Shown here piece after piece: positions 25,808-40,341 of a stretch of 64,000 nucleotides of DNA. The position numbers and the translations under genes were made by a program. This stretch comes from Mycobacterium sp. E3251. GTDB lineage: Bacteria; Actinomycetota; Actinomycetes; Mycobacteriales; Mycobacteriaceae. The notes under the pieces were generated by a model, which did not search any database, was not told the DNA's origin, and worked only from the letters and a program-made list of their open reading frames with translations. Position 1 is the stretch's first letter. Each line of letters starts with the position of its first letter. The stretch lies in NCBI RefSeq assembly GCF_001666835.1, contig NZ_LZJF01000201.1, forward strand, positions 53,612 through 117,611, read 5' to 3'.

Positions 25808-27304
25808 GTGCACGAAGACTTCGAACGCTGCTACCGCGCCGTCCAGTCCAAGGACGCGCGGTTCGACGGCTGGTTCGTCACGGCGGTGCTGACAACGGGC
25901 ATCTATTGCCGGCCCAGCTGCCCGGTGCGTCCGCCTTTCGCCCGCAACGTCCGGTTCTATCCGACCGCCGCCGCTGCTCAGCGCGCAGGATTTCGGGCAT
26001 GTAAGCGGTGCCGTCCCGACGCGTCTCCGGGATCGCCGGAATGGAATGTGCGCGGCGACGTCGTTGCACGAACGATGCGGCTCATCGCCGACGGCACGGT
26101 GGACCGCGAAGGTGTCGGCGGGCTGGCGGCCCACCTCGGTTACACCACCCGCCAGTTGGAGCGGCTGTTGCAGGCCGAGGTCGGGGCCGGCCCGCTCGCA
26201 CTGGCCCGGGCCCAACGGGCGCAGACCGCCCGCCTGCTCGTCGAGACCACGAACCTGCCCTTCGGCGACATCGCGTTCGCGTCCGGCTTTTCGAGCATTC
26301 GCCAGTTCAACGACACCGTGCGTGCGGTCTTCGACAACGCGCCGACGGAGCTGCGCCGACGCGCGGCGGATCCTTCGGGTGCCGCAAGGCTCGGAGCGGC
26401 GTCGGCGGGGACGGTCAGCCTGCGGTTGCCGGTGCGGACACCATTCGCCTATGAGGGCGTCTTCGGTCATCTCGCCGCCGGCACGGCGCCCGGATGCGAG
26501 GAGGTCCGCGATGGTGCGTACCGACGCAGCCTGCGCCTTCCGTTCGGCAGCGCCGTGGCCGCCCTGACACCGGCGGTCGACCACGTCCGCTGTGTGCTCA
26601 CTCTCGACGACTTCCGTGACCTGACTACTGCGATCGCCCGCTGCCGACGGCTGCTGGATCTCGACGCCGACCCCGAGGCGGTGGACGGCGCGCTGGCTGG
26701 GGACCCGTACCTGGCTCCCGTGGTGGCCAAGGCGCCCGGCCAACGCATTCCGCGCACCGTCGACGAGGCCGAGCTGGCCGTGCGGGCGGTCCTGGGGCAG
26801 CAGGTGTCGACAAAGGCGGCCAGAACCCACGCCGGCCGCCTTGTCGCGGCGTACGGGGAGCCGGTCGCCGACCCCGATGGCGGATTGACCCACACCTTCC
26901 CGTCAGCGGAGCAGCTGGCCGAGATCGACCCCGTCCACTCGGCGGTCCCCGAAGCCCGGCGACGAACCCTCAACGCACTCGTCGCCCGTCTCGCCGACGG
27001 CAGTATCGTCCTGGACAGCGGGAGCGACTGGGAGGCCGCCCGCAGGCAATTGCTGGATGTGCCGGGGGTGGGCCCATGGACCGCAGAGGTGATTGCGATG
27101 CGCGGCCTCGGTGACCCCGACGCGTTCCCCGCCACCGACCTCGGCCTTCGCCTGGCCGCCAAGCAGCTGGGCTTACCGAGTGGCGAGCGGGCCCTGGTCG
27201 CCCATGGCGTCCAGTGGCGCCCTTGGCGCTCCTACGCAACCCAGTACCTATGGACCACCCTCGAGCATCCGGTTAACCAATGGCCACCACAGGAGGTCGC
27301 ATGA
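25808..27304 (+). CDS. alkA: AdaA-AlkA fusion: DNA methylphosphotriester repair and 3-methyladenine glycosylase
   Basis: 498 residues, homologue of Rv1317c. Residues 1-80 are the Ada zinc domain (TTGIYCRPSCP and ACKRCRPD give the four cysteines; the first accepts the methyl group). Residues 85-190 are an AraC-type DNA-binding domain. The C-terminal half is an AlkA glycosylase with AVLGQQVSTKAA, a helix-hairpin-helix LLDVPGVGPWTAEVIAMRGLGD and the catalytic aspartate in ATDLGLR. The protein therefore senses alkylation, activates transcription and repairs bases. Start GTG 25808 is the first after an in-frame TGA. It overlaps ogt by ATGA. The 267-bp gap before it holds its promoter and that of the LuxR gene. 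Confidence 0.95.
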   Translation: MHEDFERCYRAVQSKDARFDGWFVTAVLTTGIYCRPSCPVRPPFARNVRFYPTAAAAQRAGFRACKRCRPDASPGSPEWNVRGDVVARTMRLIADGTVDREGVGGLAAHLGYTTRQLERLLQAEVGAGPLALARAQRAQTARLLVETTNLPFGDIAFASGFSSIRQFNDTVRAVFDNAPTELRRRAADPSGAARLGAASAGTVSLRLPVRTPFAYEGVFGHLAAGTAPGCEEVRDGAYRRSLRLPFGSAVAALTPAVDHVRCVLTLDDFRDLTTAIARCRRLLDLDADPEAVDGALAGDPYLAPVVAKAPGQRIPRTVDEAELAVRAVLGQQVSTKAARTHAGRLVAAYGEPVADPDGGLTHTFPSAEQLAEIDPVHSAVPEARRRTLNALVARLADGSIVLDSGSDWEAARRQLLDVPGVGPWTAEVIAMRGLGDPDAFPATDLGLRLAAKQLGLPSGERALVAHGVQWRPWRSYATQYLWTTLEHPVNQWPPQEVA

Positions 27305-27804
27305 TCGAGTACCGCACCATCGACAGCCCGATCGGGCCGCTGACCCTTGCCGGCCAGGACTCGGTTCTGACCATGCTTCGAATGGTCGACCAGACCTACG
27401 AGCCAAGCCGCACCGGCTGGGCCCCGAATCCGGCGGCATTCAACGAGGCTACTGAGCAACTCAACGCATATTTCGAGGGCGAACTCACGGAGTTCGATTT
27501 CGAATTCGAGCTGCGCGGCTCCACATTCCAGCGGAGAGTGTGGGAGGCCCTTCGGACTATCCCCTATGGCGAAACGAGATCGTACGGACAAATCGCGGAC
27601 CAGATCGGCGCTTCCGGTTCCGCACGAGCCGTGGGATTGGCCAATGGCCACAACCCGATTGCGATTGTCATTCCCTGCCACCGCGTTATCGGTGCCAACG
27701 GCAGCCTTACCGGCTACGGTGGCGGCCTCGACCGAAAGCGGACGCTGCTCGCATTGGAAAAGAAACGCGCTTCGGTGAATTCGGCTTTGACGCTATTCGA
27801 TTAG
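27301..27804 (+). CDS. ogt: Methylated-DNA--protein-cysteine methyltransferase
   Basis: 167 residues. Direct-reversal repair of O6-methylguanine: the methyl group moves to the cysteine of IVIPCHRVIGANGSLTGYGGG and the protein is used up. The DNA-binding helix FQRRVWEALRTIPYGETRSYGQIA is typical. ATG 27301 overlaps the alkA stop (ATGA), with CAGGAGG upstream inside alkA, so the two are translationally coupled and presumably both switched on by the Ada half of AdaA-AlkA. A strong hairpin terminator follows 24 bases after the stop. Confidence 0.96.
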   Translation: MIEYRTIDSPIGPLTLAGQDSVLTMLRMVDQTYEPSRTGWAPNPAAFNEATEQLNAYFEGELTEFDFEFELRGSTFQRRVWEALRTIPYGETRSYGQIADQIGASGSARAVGLANGHNPIAIVIPCHRVIGANGSLTGYGGGLDRKRTLLALEKKRASVNSALTLFD

Positions 27805-27828
27805 GAACGCGCCGGCGTCAGCGAATGC

Positions 27829-27858
27829 AAAAACACCCCCGTCGCCGGGGGTGTTTTT
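27829..27858. terminator. Bidirectional intrinsic terminator between ogt and the rRNA operon
   Basis: AAAAACACCCCC, a six-base loop and GGGGGTGTTTTT form a perfect 12-bp stem with five T on each side, so it can stop transcription both from ogt (plus strand) and from the 5S end of the rRNA operon (minus strand). It starts six bases after the 5S 3' end on that strand. Confidence 0.93.
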
Positions 27859-27863
27859 GTGTA

Positions 27864-27978
27864 TGTTCGGCGGTGTCCTACTTTTCCACCCGGATGGGCA
27901 GTATCATCGGCGCTGACAGGCTTAGCTTCCGGGTTCGGAATGGGACCGGGCGTTTCCCTGTCGCTGTGGCCGCCGTAA
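27864..27978 (-). rRNA. rrf: 5S rRNA
   Basis: About 115 nt. The minus strand begins TTACGGCGGCC and ends GCCGAACAT, with the conserved CCCATTCCGAACCCGG loop. Ends are set by comparison with other mycobacterial 5S genes from memory and may be off by a base or two. It is the last gene of the single rRNA operon, about 93 bases after 23S. Confidence 0.95.
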
Positions 27979-28071
27979 CTCTATTTAAATTTGGTTTCGG
28001 TGGGGGGTGTGGCGTCAGAGCGTCCCGCGACTAATAGTCGCTGGAACTGAAAAGTGGTTGCGATTGTGTAT

Positions 28072-32981
<4,910 letters not shown>

Positions 32982-33182
32982 TCTCCTCGCAGAACGAGGT
33001 GAATTTCAAATCAGAGAAAATCTGACCTAACAAAAAGACACCAAATAACTGGCATCAAAAATTGCCATACCCACACACGGGGAGTGCTAGGTATGGCCAA
33101 AAACAACAACAAATAAAAAGACCAAACACACTATTGAGTTCTCAAACAACACTTGTTTCGCCCGTTTTGGGGCAACCCTGCC

Positions 33183-33212
33183 AGCTTAATACAAGTCCGG
33201 CAGTGGAGTCAA
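33183..33212 (-). promoter_or_regulatory. rRNA operon downstream promoter
   Basis: Minus strand TTGACT (33212-33207), 18 bases, TAAGCT (33188-33183). The sequence between and after them (CCACTGCCGGACTTGTAT, then GGCAGGGTTGCC) is the conserved mycobacterial rRNA promoter type. Confidence 0.88.
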
Positions 33213-33258
33213 CTCCCAGTTTTGGTCTTCTAGAGACCGTTTCGGGAGCAGCCGTGCC

Positions 33259-33288
33259 AGGCTAGTACCAATCCAGCGAGGGAGTCAA
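33259..33288 (-). promoter_or_regulatory. rRNA operon upstream promoter
   Basis: Minus strand TTGACT (33288-33283), 18 bases, TAGCCT (33264-33259). It has the same -35 and spacing as the downstream promoter, 76 bases away, so the pair looks like a tandem duplication. Confidence 0.85.
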
Positions 33289-33346
33289 GCGCCCGGGGTG
33301 TCGACCGCCTGGTGTGGCGACCGGCCCTGCGGGGCACTGACTTTGG

Positions 33347-34600
33347 TTACTCTACCCGCTCGATCTCCGCTCCCAAAATCGCCAGGTTTTCGACGAACAA
33401 GGGGTAGCCGCGATCGATGTGGAAGACGTCGTGGACCTCGGTGTCACCGTCCGCGACGAGCCCCGCCAGCACCAGGCCGGCGCCGGCCCGAATGTCCGAA
33501 CACCACACCGGGGCGCTCGATAATTGCGGCAGTCCACGTACGACGGCATGGTGACCGTCCGTGCGGGCGTCGGCGCCCAACCGGATCATTTCTTCGACGA
33601 AGCGGAAGCGCGCCTCGAAAACGTTTTCCGTGATCATCGACGTGCCGTCGGCGATGGACGCCAGGGCGATCGCCATCGGCTGCAGGTCGGTCGGGAACCC
33701 GGGGAACGGCAGCGTCGCGACGTTGACGGCTTTGGGGCGTTCGTACTGCGTGATCCGGAAGCTGTCGTCCGTTTGGGTCACCGTCGCGCCGGCGTCGTGC
33801 AGTTTATGCAGCACCACCTGGAGGTGGGCCGGGTCGACGCCCGTCACCGAAATGTCGCCTCGGGTCATTGCGGCCGCGATGCCCCACGTGGCGGCGACGA
33901 TGCGGTCCCCGATCACGCGGTGCTCGGTCGGGTGTAGCCGGGGAACGCCGGTGATGGTCATGGTCGGCGAACCCGCACCTTCGACCTGCGCGCCCATTTG
34001 ATTCAACATGGTGCACAGGTCCACGACATCGGGCTCGCGCGCCGCATTGTGGATCGTGGTTACGCCCTCGGCCAAGACGGCGGCCATCAGGATGTTCTCG
34101 GTGGCTCCCACCGACGGGAACTCCAGCTGAATCTCCGCACCGCGCAACGTGTCGGCTTGGGCGACGACGCAGCCGTGCTCGATGTTGCATTGCGCGCCCA
34201 GTTGGCGCAGGCCCGACTGGTGCATGTCGAGCGGACGAGACCCGATCGCGTCACCGCCCGGCAGCGCCACCCTGGCCCGCTTGCACCGGCCGACCAGCGG
34301 ACCCAGCACGCAGACCGATGCCCGGAACTGGCGCACCGCGGCGAAATCGGCGTCGTATTTCGGCTCGTCGGGCGAGGTGATGCGGGCGACGTCGCCGTCG
34401 AGCTCGACGGTGGCGCCGAGGCCACGCAACACCTCGGCCATCAAGGGCACATCGAGGATGTCGGGGCAGTTGGTGATAGTGCTGGTGCCTTCGGCCAGCA
34501 GGGTCGCCGCCATCAGCTTGAGCACACTGTTTTTGGCGCCGCCCACTGCGACTTCGCCGGACAACCGGTTGCCGCCGGTCACCACGAATCGCTCAGCCAC
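33347..34600 (-). CDS. murA: UDP-N-acetylglucosamine 1-carboxyvinyltransferase
   Basis: 417 residues, the usual length. First committed step of peptidoglycan synthesis: transfers enolpyruvate from PEP to UDP-GlcNAc. GGAKNSVLKLMAA near residue 20 contains the conserved Lys-Asn. The active-site loop reads LPGGDAIGSRPLD: aspartate replaces the usual cysteine, which is the known mycobacterial change that makes the enzyme insensitive to fosfomycin. FPTDLQPM is the other conserved block. Start GTG at 34600. It lies upstream of the rRNA operon on the same strand, the standard arrangement in slow growers. Confidence 0.97.
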   Translation of the reverse strand: MAERFVVTGGNRLSGEVAVGGAKNSVLKLMAATLLAEGTSTITNCPDILDVPLMAEVLRGLGATVELDGDVARITSPDEPKYDADFAAVRQFRASVCVLGPLVGRCKRARVALPGGDAIGSRPLDMHQSGLRQLGAQCNIEHGCVVAQADTLRGAEIQLEFPSVGATENILMAAVLAEGVTTIHNAAREPDVVDLCTMLNQMGAQVEGAGSPTMTITGVPRLHPTEHRVIGDRIVAATWGIAAAMTRGDISVTGVDPAHLQVVLHKLHDAGATVTQTDDSFRITQYERPKAVNVATLPFPGFPTDLQPMAIALASIADGTSMITENVFEARFRFVEEMIRLGADARTDGHHAVVRGLPQLSSAPVWCSDIRAGAGLVLAGLVADGDTEVHDVFHIDRGYPLFVENLAILGAEIERVE

Positions 34601-34647
34601 CCGCGTCAGTCTAGTGAAGCGGTATCGGCTTGTCAGTCAGCCCAGCT

Positions 34648-34700
34648 CGGCGACGATGCGCTCCGTGCGGCGGAGTGAACAGGAGGCGGGCAATCGAGCC
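34648..34700. repeat. Single diverged MIRU-like unit
   Basis: The core CGGCGACGATGCG is followed by a CTCCG/CGGAG hairpin and AGGAGGCGGGCAATCG, the same order of parts as in the glgP/glgE repeats. The hairpin bases differ but stay paired. It lies in the 140-bp gap between murA and the adenosyltransferase gene. Confidence 0.7.
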
Positions 34701-34740
34701 GAGCCTCCATGCCTACCCGGGGCGCAGTACCGTTTTGCTC

Positions 34741-35325
34741 ATGGCGATACACCTGACCCGCATCTATACGCGAACCGGTGACGACGGCACGACGGGATTG
34801 AGTGACTTCTCGCGGGTCTCCAAAAACGACCCTCGCCTGGTCGCGTACGCCGATTGCGACGAGGCCAACTCGGCGATCGGCGTCGCGATCGCGATGGGGC
34901 AGCCCGACGAGGAAATCGCGGGCGTGCTGCGGCAGATCCAGAACGATCTGTTCGACGCCGGCGCTGACCTGTCGACCCCGGTGGTGGAAAACCCCGAATA
35001 TCCGCCGCTGCGAATCACCCAGCCCTACATCGATCGACTGGAGGGCTGGTGTGACAAATATAACGAGCACCTGGCCGCGCTGAATTCCTTTGTGCTGCCG
35101 GGCGGTTCGCCGTTGTCGGCAATGTTGCACGTCGCCCGCACCATCGTCCGTCGAGCGGAGCGCTCGGCGTGGGCGGCGATCGATGCCACGCCGCAGCAGA
35201 TCAACGTGCTTCCGGCGAAATACCTGAACCGCCTCTCGGATCTGCTTTTCATCCTGGCGCGCGCGGCAAACCCCGACGGCGACGTGTTGTGGAAGCCCGG
35301 CGGAGGCACACCGAGCGCGGGTTAG
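34741..35325 (+). CDS. PduO-type cob(I)alamin adenosyltransferase
   Basis: 194 residues, homologue of Rv1314c. It makes adenosylcobalamin from ATP and cob(I)alamin, the cofactor of methylmalonyl-CoA mutase. TRTGDDGTTGLSDFSRV at the N-terminus is the ATP-binding loop; RRAERSAWAAI and KYLNRLSDLLFILARAAN hold the conserved Arg and Asn residues. ATG 34741 gives the standard N-terminus. It converges on the DUF2550 gene with 15 bases between; CCTGCGGCGCAGG at 35326-35338 could be a small shared hairpin. Confidence 0.95.
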   Translation: MAIHLTRIYTRTGDDGTTGLSDFSRVSKNDPRLVAYADCDEANSAIGVAIAMGQPDEEIAGVLRQIQNDLFDAGADLSTPVVENPEYPPLRITQPYIDRLEGWCDKYNEHLAALNSFVLPGGSPLSAMLHVARTIVRRAERSAWAAIDATPQQINVLPAKYLNRLSDLLFILARAANPDGDVLWKPGGGTPSAG

Positions 35326-35340
35326 CCTGCGGCGCAGGGC

Positions 35341-35784
35341 TTAAACGCTGCGGCGACGAGCGCGTGGTGACGGACGGGACTCCAGCCAGGACAGGAAGGC
35401 CGTCAAAGCGCCCTTGTCCAGCGCGATCTCGTAACCGGTCCTGCGGTCCTGGGTCGTATCGCGCAGCTCCACCACGACGATCTCGTCGGTCATGATGTCG
35501 AATTCGTCGCCGCGCGGCGCACGCCGGGCGACGATCTCCACTCCCCTGCGGCTGATTCGACGGTCCGGCCATAATCGCAGGCTGGACAGTCGGTAGAACG
35601 CCGCCTCGCCGCCGCGGTACCGAATCACGCCGTGACGCCAGCCGTGACCTCCGACCGCGGGGATGTCCCGCATGATTCCCGCCGTGCCGCCCTGGCGCAG
35701 CTTCCACAACCGATAGCTCAGCGCGACGACCGCGCCCGCCAAGACGACAACGAGCGCGACCATGCTGATCATGGGCGCGCTCAC
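35341..35784 (-). CDS. DUF2550 membrane-anchored protein (Rv1312 type)
   Basis: 147 residues. One N-terminal membrane segment (about residues 5-24) then a small soluble domain with WRHGVIRYRGGEAAFYRL and an Arg-rich tail. It is DUF2550, always found after atpC in mycobacteria. It starts 17 bases after the atpC stop on the same strand, so it belongs to the atp transcript. Start GTG at 35784. Function unknown; a link with ATP synthase is suggested only by position. Confidence 0.9.
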   Translation of the reverse strand: MSAPMISMVALVVVLAGAVVALSYRLWKLRQGGTAGIMRDIPAVGGHGWRHGVIRYRGGEAAFYRLSSLRLWPDRRISRRGVEIVARRAPRGDEFDIMTDEIVVVELRDTTQDRRTGYEIALDKGALTAFLSWLESRPSPRARRRSV

Positions 35785-35801
35785 TGTCTTCTCCGAGGCG
35801 G

Positions 35802-36167
35802 CTAGTCGATTGCGCCGACGGCGCGTAATCTGCCGCGCCCCCGCGCCGCGATGCGCGGGTCGTCGGACTCGGATTCCTCCCTGGCGGCGCTTTCGTCGAT
35901 CTCGGATTCGAAAGCGGCGGACTCGGCCAGGACCGTCACCGTCTCCTCGGTGACCGACAGGAACCCACCTTCGATGGCGACCCGCAGATCGTCTTCGCCT
36001 TCGCGCTCGACGCGCACCATCGCGTCGTCGACCAACTGGGCGACAACAGGGATATGCCTGGGCAGAATGCCGATTTCACCGACGGTGGTGCGGGTGAACA
36101 GAAACGTTGCCTCGCCCGACCATATCTTCCGGTCGACCGCGACTATCTCAACGTTCAATTCAGCCAT
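35802..36167 (-). CDS. atpC: ATP synthase epsilon subunit
   Basis: 121 residues. Small N-terminal beta domain (VEIVAVDRKIWSGEATFLFTR, GEIGILPRHIPVVAQL) and a short C-terminal helical part, as in mycobacteria. It couples rotation of the central stalk to catalysis. 35 bases after atpD. Start ATG at 36167. Confidence 0.96.
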   Translation of the reverse strand: MAELNVEIVAVDRKIWSGEATFLFTRTTVGEIGILPRHIPVVAQLVDDAMVRVEREGEDDLRVAIEGGFLSVTEETVTVLAESAAFESEIDESAAREESESDDPRIAARGRGRLRAVGAID

Positions 36168-36202
36168 GCCACAGAGCCTTTCAGAGCCGTTTCACTCACG
36201 CC

Positions 36203-37669
36203 TCAGGAATCCAACTTGGCGCCGAAGCCTTCGGCCTTCTTGGCCAAGTCGTCGAGGCCGCCGATCAAGAAGAACGCCTGCTCCGGTATGTGGTCGAAGT
36301 CGCCCTTGGTCAGACGGTCGAACGCCTCGATGGTCTCCTTCAGCGGCACCGTCGAACCCGGCTGACCCGTGAACTGCTCGGCCGCCATCATGTTCTGCGA
36401 GAGGAACCGCTCGATGCGTCGTGCGCGCTGAACGAGCTGCTTGTCTTCTTCCGACAGCTCGTCGATACCGAGGATGGCGATGATGTCCTGGAGGTCCTTG
36501 TACCGCTGCAGGATTCGGATGACCTCCTGCGCCACCCGGTAGTGCTCGTCACCGACGACGCTCGGGTCCAGGATGGTCGAGCTCGATGCCAGCGGGTCCA
36601 CCGCGGGGAAAATTCCCTTGGAGAACACCGAGCGCGACAGCTCGGTCGTCGCGTCCAGGTGAGCGAACGTCGTCGCCGGCGCGGGGTCGGTGTAGTCGTC
36701 GGCGGGCACGTAGACCGCCTGCATCGACGTGATCGAGCGGCCGCGCGTCGACGTGATGCGCTCCTGCAGCTCGCCCATCTCGTCGGCAAGCGTGGGCTGG
36801 TAACCCACGGCCGACGGCATGCGGCCGAGCAGTGTCGACACCTCGGAACCCGCCTGGGTGAAGCGGAAGATGTTGTCGATGAACAGCAGTACGTCCTGGC
36901 CGGCCTCGTCGCGGAACCACTCCGCCATCGTCAGCGCGGACAGCGCCACCCGCATACGGGTGCCGGGCGGCTCGTCCATCTGACCGAACACCAGCGCGGT
37001 GTCTTTGAGCACGTCGGCTTCTTTGAGCTCGACCCAGAGGTCGTTGCCCTCGCGGGTGCGCTCGCCCACGCCGGCGAAAACCGAAGTACCACCGAAGTTT
37101 CGGGCGATACGGTTGATCATCTCCTGGATGAGCACCGTCTTGCCCACGCCGGCACCGCCGAACAGCGCGATCTTGCCACCGCGCACGTACGGGGTGAGCA
37201 GGTCGACGACCTTGAGACCGGTTTCGAGCATCTCGGTGCGGGGCTCGAGCTCTTCGAACGCCGGGGGCTTGCGGTGGATCGACCAGTGCTCGAAGTCCTC
37301 GCCGTAGCCCGGCTTGTCCAGACAGTCTCCGAGCGCGTTGAAGACGTGACCCTTCACCTCTTGGCCGACCGGTACCGAGATCGGCTTGCCGCTGTCGGTC
37401 ACCTCGACGCCGCGGACCAGGCCGTCGGTGGGCTGCAACGAAATGGTGCGAACCAGGTTGTCGCCCAGGTGCTGTGCGACCTCCAGCGTGAGGGTCTTCT
37501 TGAGTTCCTCGAACGTGATCTCGGCGTTGAGCGCGTTGAACAGTTCCGGTACGGATCCACGGGGGAACTCGACGTCGACCACGGGCCCGGTGATTCGTAC
37601 CACGCGGCCGCTGGTCTCGGAGTTGGTGGACTTATCGGTCTTTTCTGTTGCTTCGGTAGTAGCAGCCAT
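36203..37669 (-). CDS. atpD: ATP synthase beta subunit
   Basis: 488 residues; the catalytic subunit. GGAGVGKTVLIQE is the P-loop, LLFIDNIFRFTQAGSEVS the Walker B and ATP-synthase signature region. ATG 37669 was chosen to match the usual N-terminus (AATTEATEK); the open frame continues upstream without homology. A purine-rich GAGGAAGAAG precedes it. 22 bases after the atpG stop. Confidence 0.98.
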   Translation of the reverse strand: MAATTEATEKTDKSTNSETSGRVVRITGPVVDVEFPRGSVPELFNALNAEITFEELKKTLTLEVAQHLGDNLVRTISLQPTDGLVRGVEVTDSGKPISVPVGQEVKGHVFNALGDCLDKPGYGEDFEHWSIHRKPPAFEELEPRTEMLETGLKVVDLLTPYVRGGKIALFGGAGVGKTVLIQEMINRIARNFGGTSVFAGVGERTREGNDLWVELKEADVLKDTALVFGQMDEPPGTRMRVALSALTMAEWFRDEAGQDVLLFIDNIFRFTQAGSEVSTLLGRMPSAVGYQPTLADEMGELQERITSTRGRSITSMQAVYVPADDYTDPAPATTFAHLDATTELSRSVFSKGIFPAVDPLASSSTILDPSVVGDEHYRVAQEVIRILQRYKDLQDIIAILGIDELSEEDKQLVQRARRIERFLSQNMMAAEQFTGQPGSTVPLKETIEAFDRLTKGDFDHIPEQAFFLIGGLDDLAKKAEGFGAKLDS

Positions 37670-37691
37670 GTTTTTTCTTCTTCCTCGTGTG

Positions 37692-38600
37692 CTACTCGGC
37701 GTCGGCGAGTGCGTTTGCACCGCCGACGATTTCGCTGATCTCTTGGGTGATCTGAGCCTGCCGCTCGCGGTTCGCCATCAGCGTCAGCTCTTTGATCAGG
37801 TCGTCCGCGTTGTCGGTCGCCGACTTCATCGCTCGTTGGCGCGACGCGAGCTCCGATGCCGCCGATTCGAGTAGCGCGGCGTAGACGCGGGTCGTCACAT
37901 ACCGCGGCAGCAACGACTCGAAAAGCGTTGTCGCGTCTGGCTCGAACGAATACAGCGTATGAAGTTCCTCGGTGTCCTCGACATATTCCACGACCAGCGG
38001 GGCGATGCGGTGGGCCACCGCTGCCTGCGACATCATCGACTTGAACTCCGAGTAGACGATGTGCAGTTCGTCCACGCCTTGGTTGTCCGATGACTCGTCG
38101 TCGCCCGCACCCTTCATGAACGTCTCGACGAGAGTCGAAGCGATCTCGGCGGCGTTTTCGTAGCTGGGTTGCTCGGAGAAGCCCGTCCACGATTCGGTGA
38201 TGTCCCAGTTGCGGAACTTGAAGTAGTTCAGCGCCTTCCGGCCGACCGTGTACACGACCGGCGTCTTGCCTTCCTCCCTCAGCAGCGAGAACAACTCCTC
38301 GGCCCGGCGGAAGATGCTGGAGTTGTACGCCCCGCACAATCCGCGGTCGGAGGACACCACCAGAACGCCGGCCCGCTTGGGTTCTTCTCTCTCGACCAGC
38401 AGAGGGTGATCGAGGGCGGCTTCGGACGACAGCGTGGTCAACATCGCGGTGATCTGAAACGCATAGGGCCTAGCGGCTTCCAGCCGAGCCTGCGCCTTAC
38501 CGATGCGCGATGTCGCGATCATCTCCTGGGCCTTGGTGATCTTTTTGATCGACCCTGCCGAACGAATTCGACCGCGTAGTTCGCGAAGTGTTGCAGCCAT
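37692..38600 (-). CDS. atpG: ATP synthase gamma subunit
   Basis: 302 residues; the rotating central shaft. Long N- and C-terminal coiled-coil helices (TLRELRGRIRSAGSIKKITK and LMANRERQAQITQEISEIV). The segment GAGDDESSDNQGVDELH is the extra loop that mycobacterial gamma subunits have near residue 165-180. Start ATG at 38600, six bases before the atpA stop on the minus strand. Confidence 0.97.
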   Translation of the reverse strand: MAATLRELRGRIRSAGSIKKITKAQEMIATSRIGKAQARLEAARPYAFQITAMLTTLSSEAALDHPLLVEREEPKRAGVLVVSSDRGLCGAYNSSIFRRAEELFSLLREEGKTPVVYTVGRKALNYFKFRNWDITESWTGFSEQPSYENAAEIASTLVETFMKGAGDDESSDNQGVDELHIVYSEFKSMMSQAAVAHRIAPLVVEYVEDTEELHTLYSFEPDATTLFESLLPRYVTTRVYAALLESAASELASRQRAMKSATDNADDLIKELTLMANRERQAQITQEISEIVGGANALADAE

Positions 38601-38606
38601 TGTTAG

Positions 38607-40283
<1,677 letters not shown>

Positions 40284-40341
40284 GGCTTTTCGTCTTCCTA
40301 CTTGATCTTCGTTCGCGTGTGGTTGTGGTAGGTGGTTGGTG

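Larger units (their letters stand above)
32982..33346 (-). other. rRNA operon leader and promoter region, 365 bp
   Basis: Non-coding. It holds two tandem promoters (separate entries) and a leader with an antitermination-like segment at about 33125-33160 (minus strand GTTTGAGAACTCAATAGTG, the boxA/boxC pattern of mycobacterial rRNA leaders). The stretch 32982-33120 is AT-rich and contains the 16S 5' processing arm. Between the upstream promoter and the murA stop, about 58 bases show no further gene. Confidence 0.8.

Noticed and set aside
25541..26893. 450-codon N-terminal extension of the LuxR-type regulator
   Set aside because: It would run antisense through the alkA start and Ada domain; the P-loop domain begins right after ATG 25540 as in family members.
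27805..28071. Second copy of rRNA genes or tRNAs around the 5S gene
   Set aside because: Only one 5S gene and a terminator are found; no cloverleaf can be drawn in the spacers.
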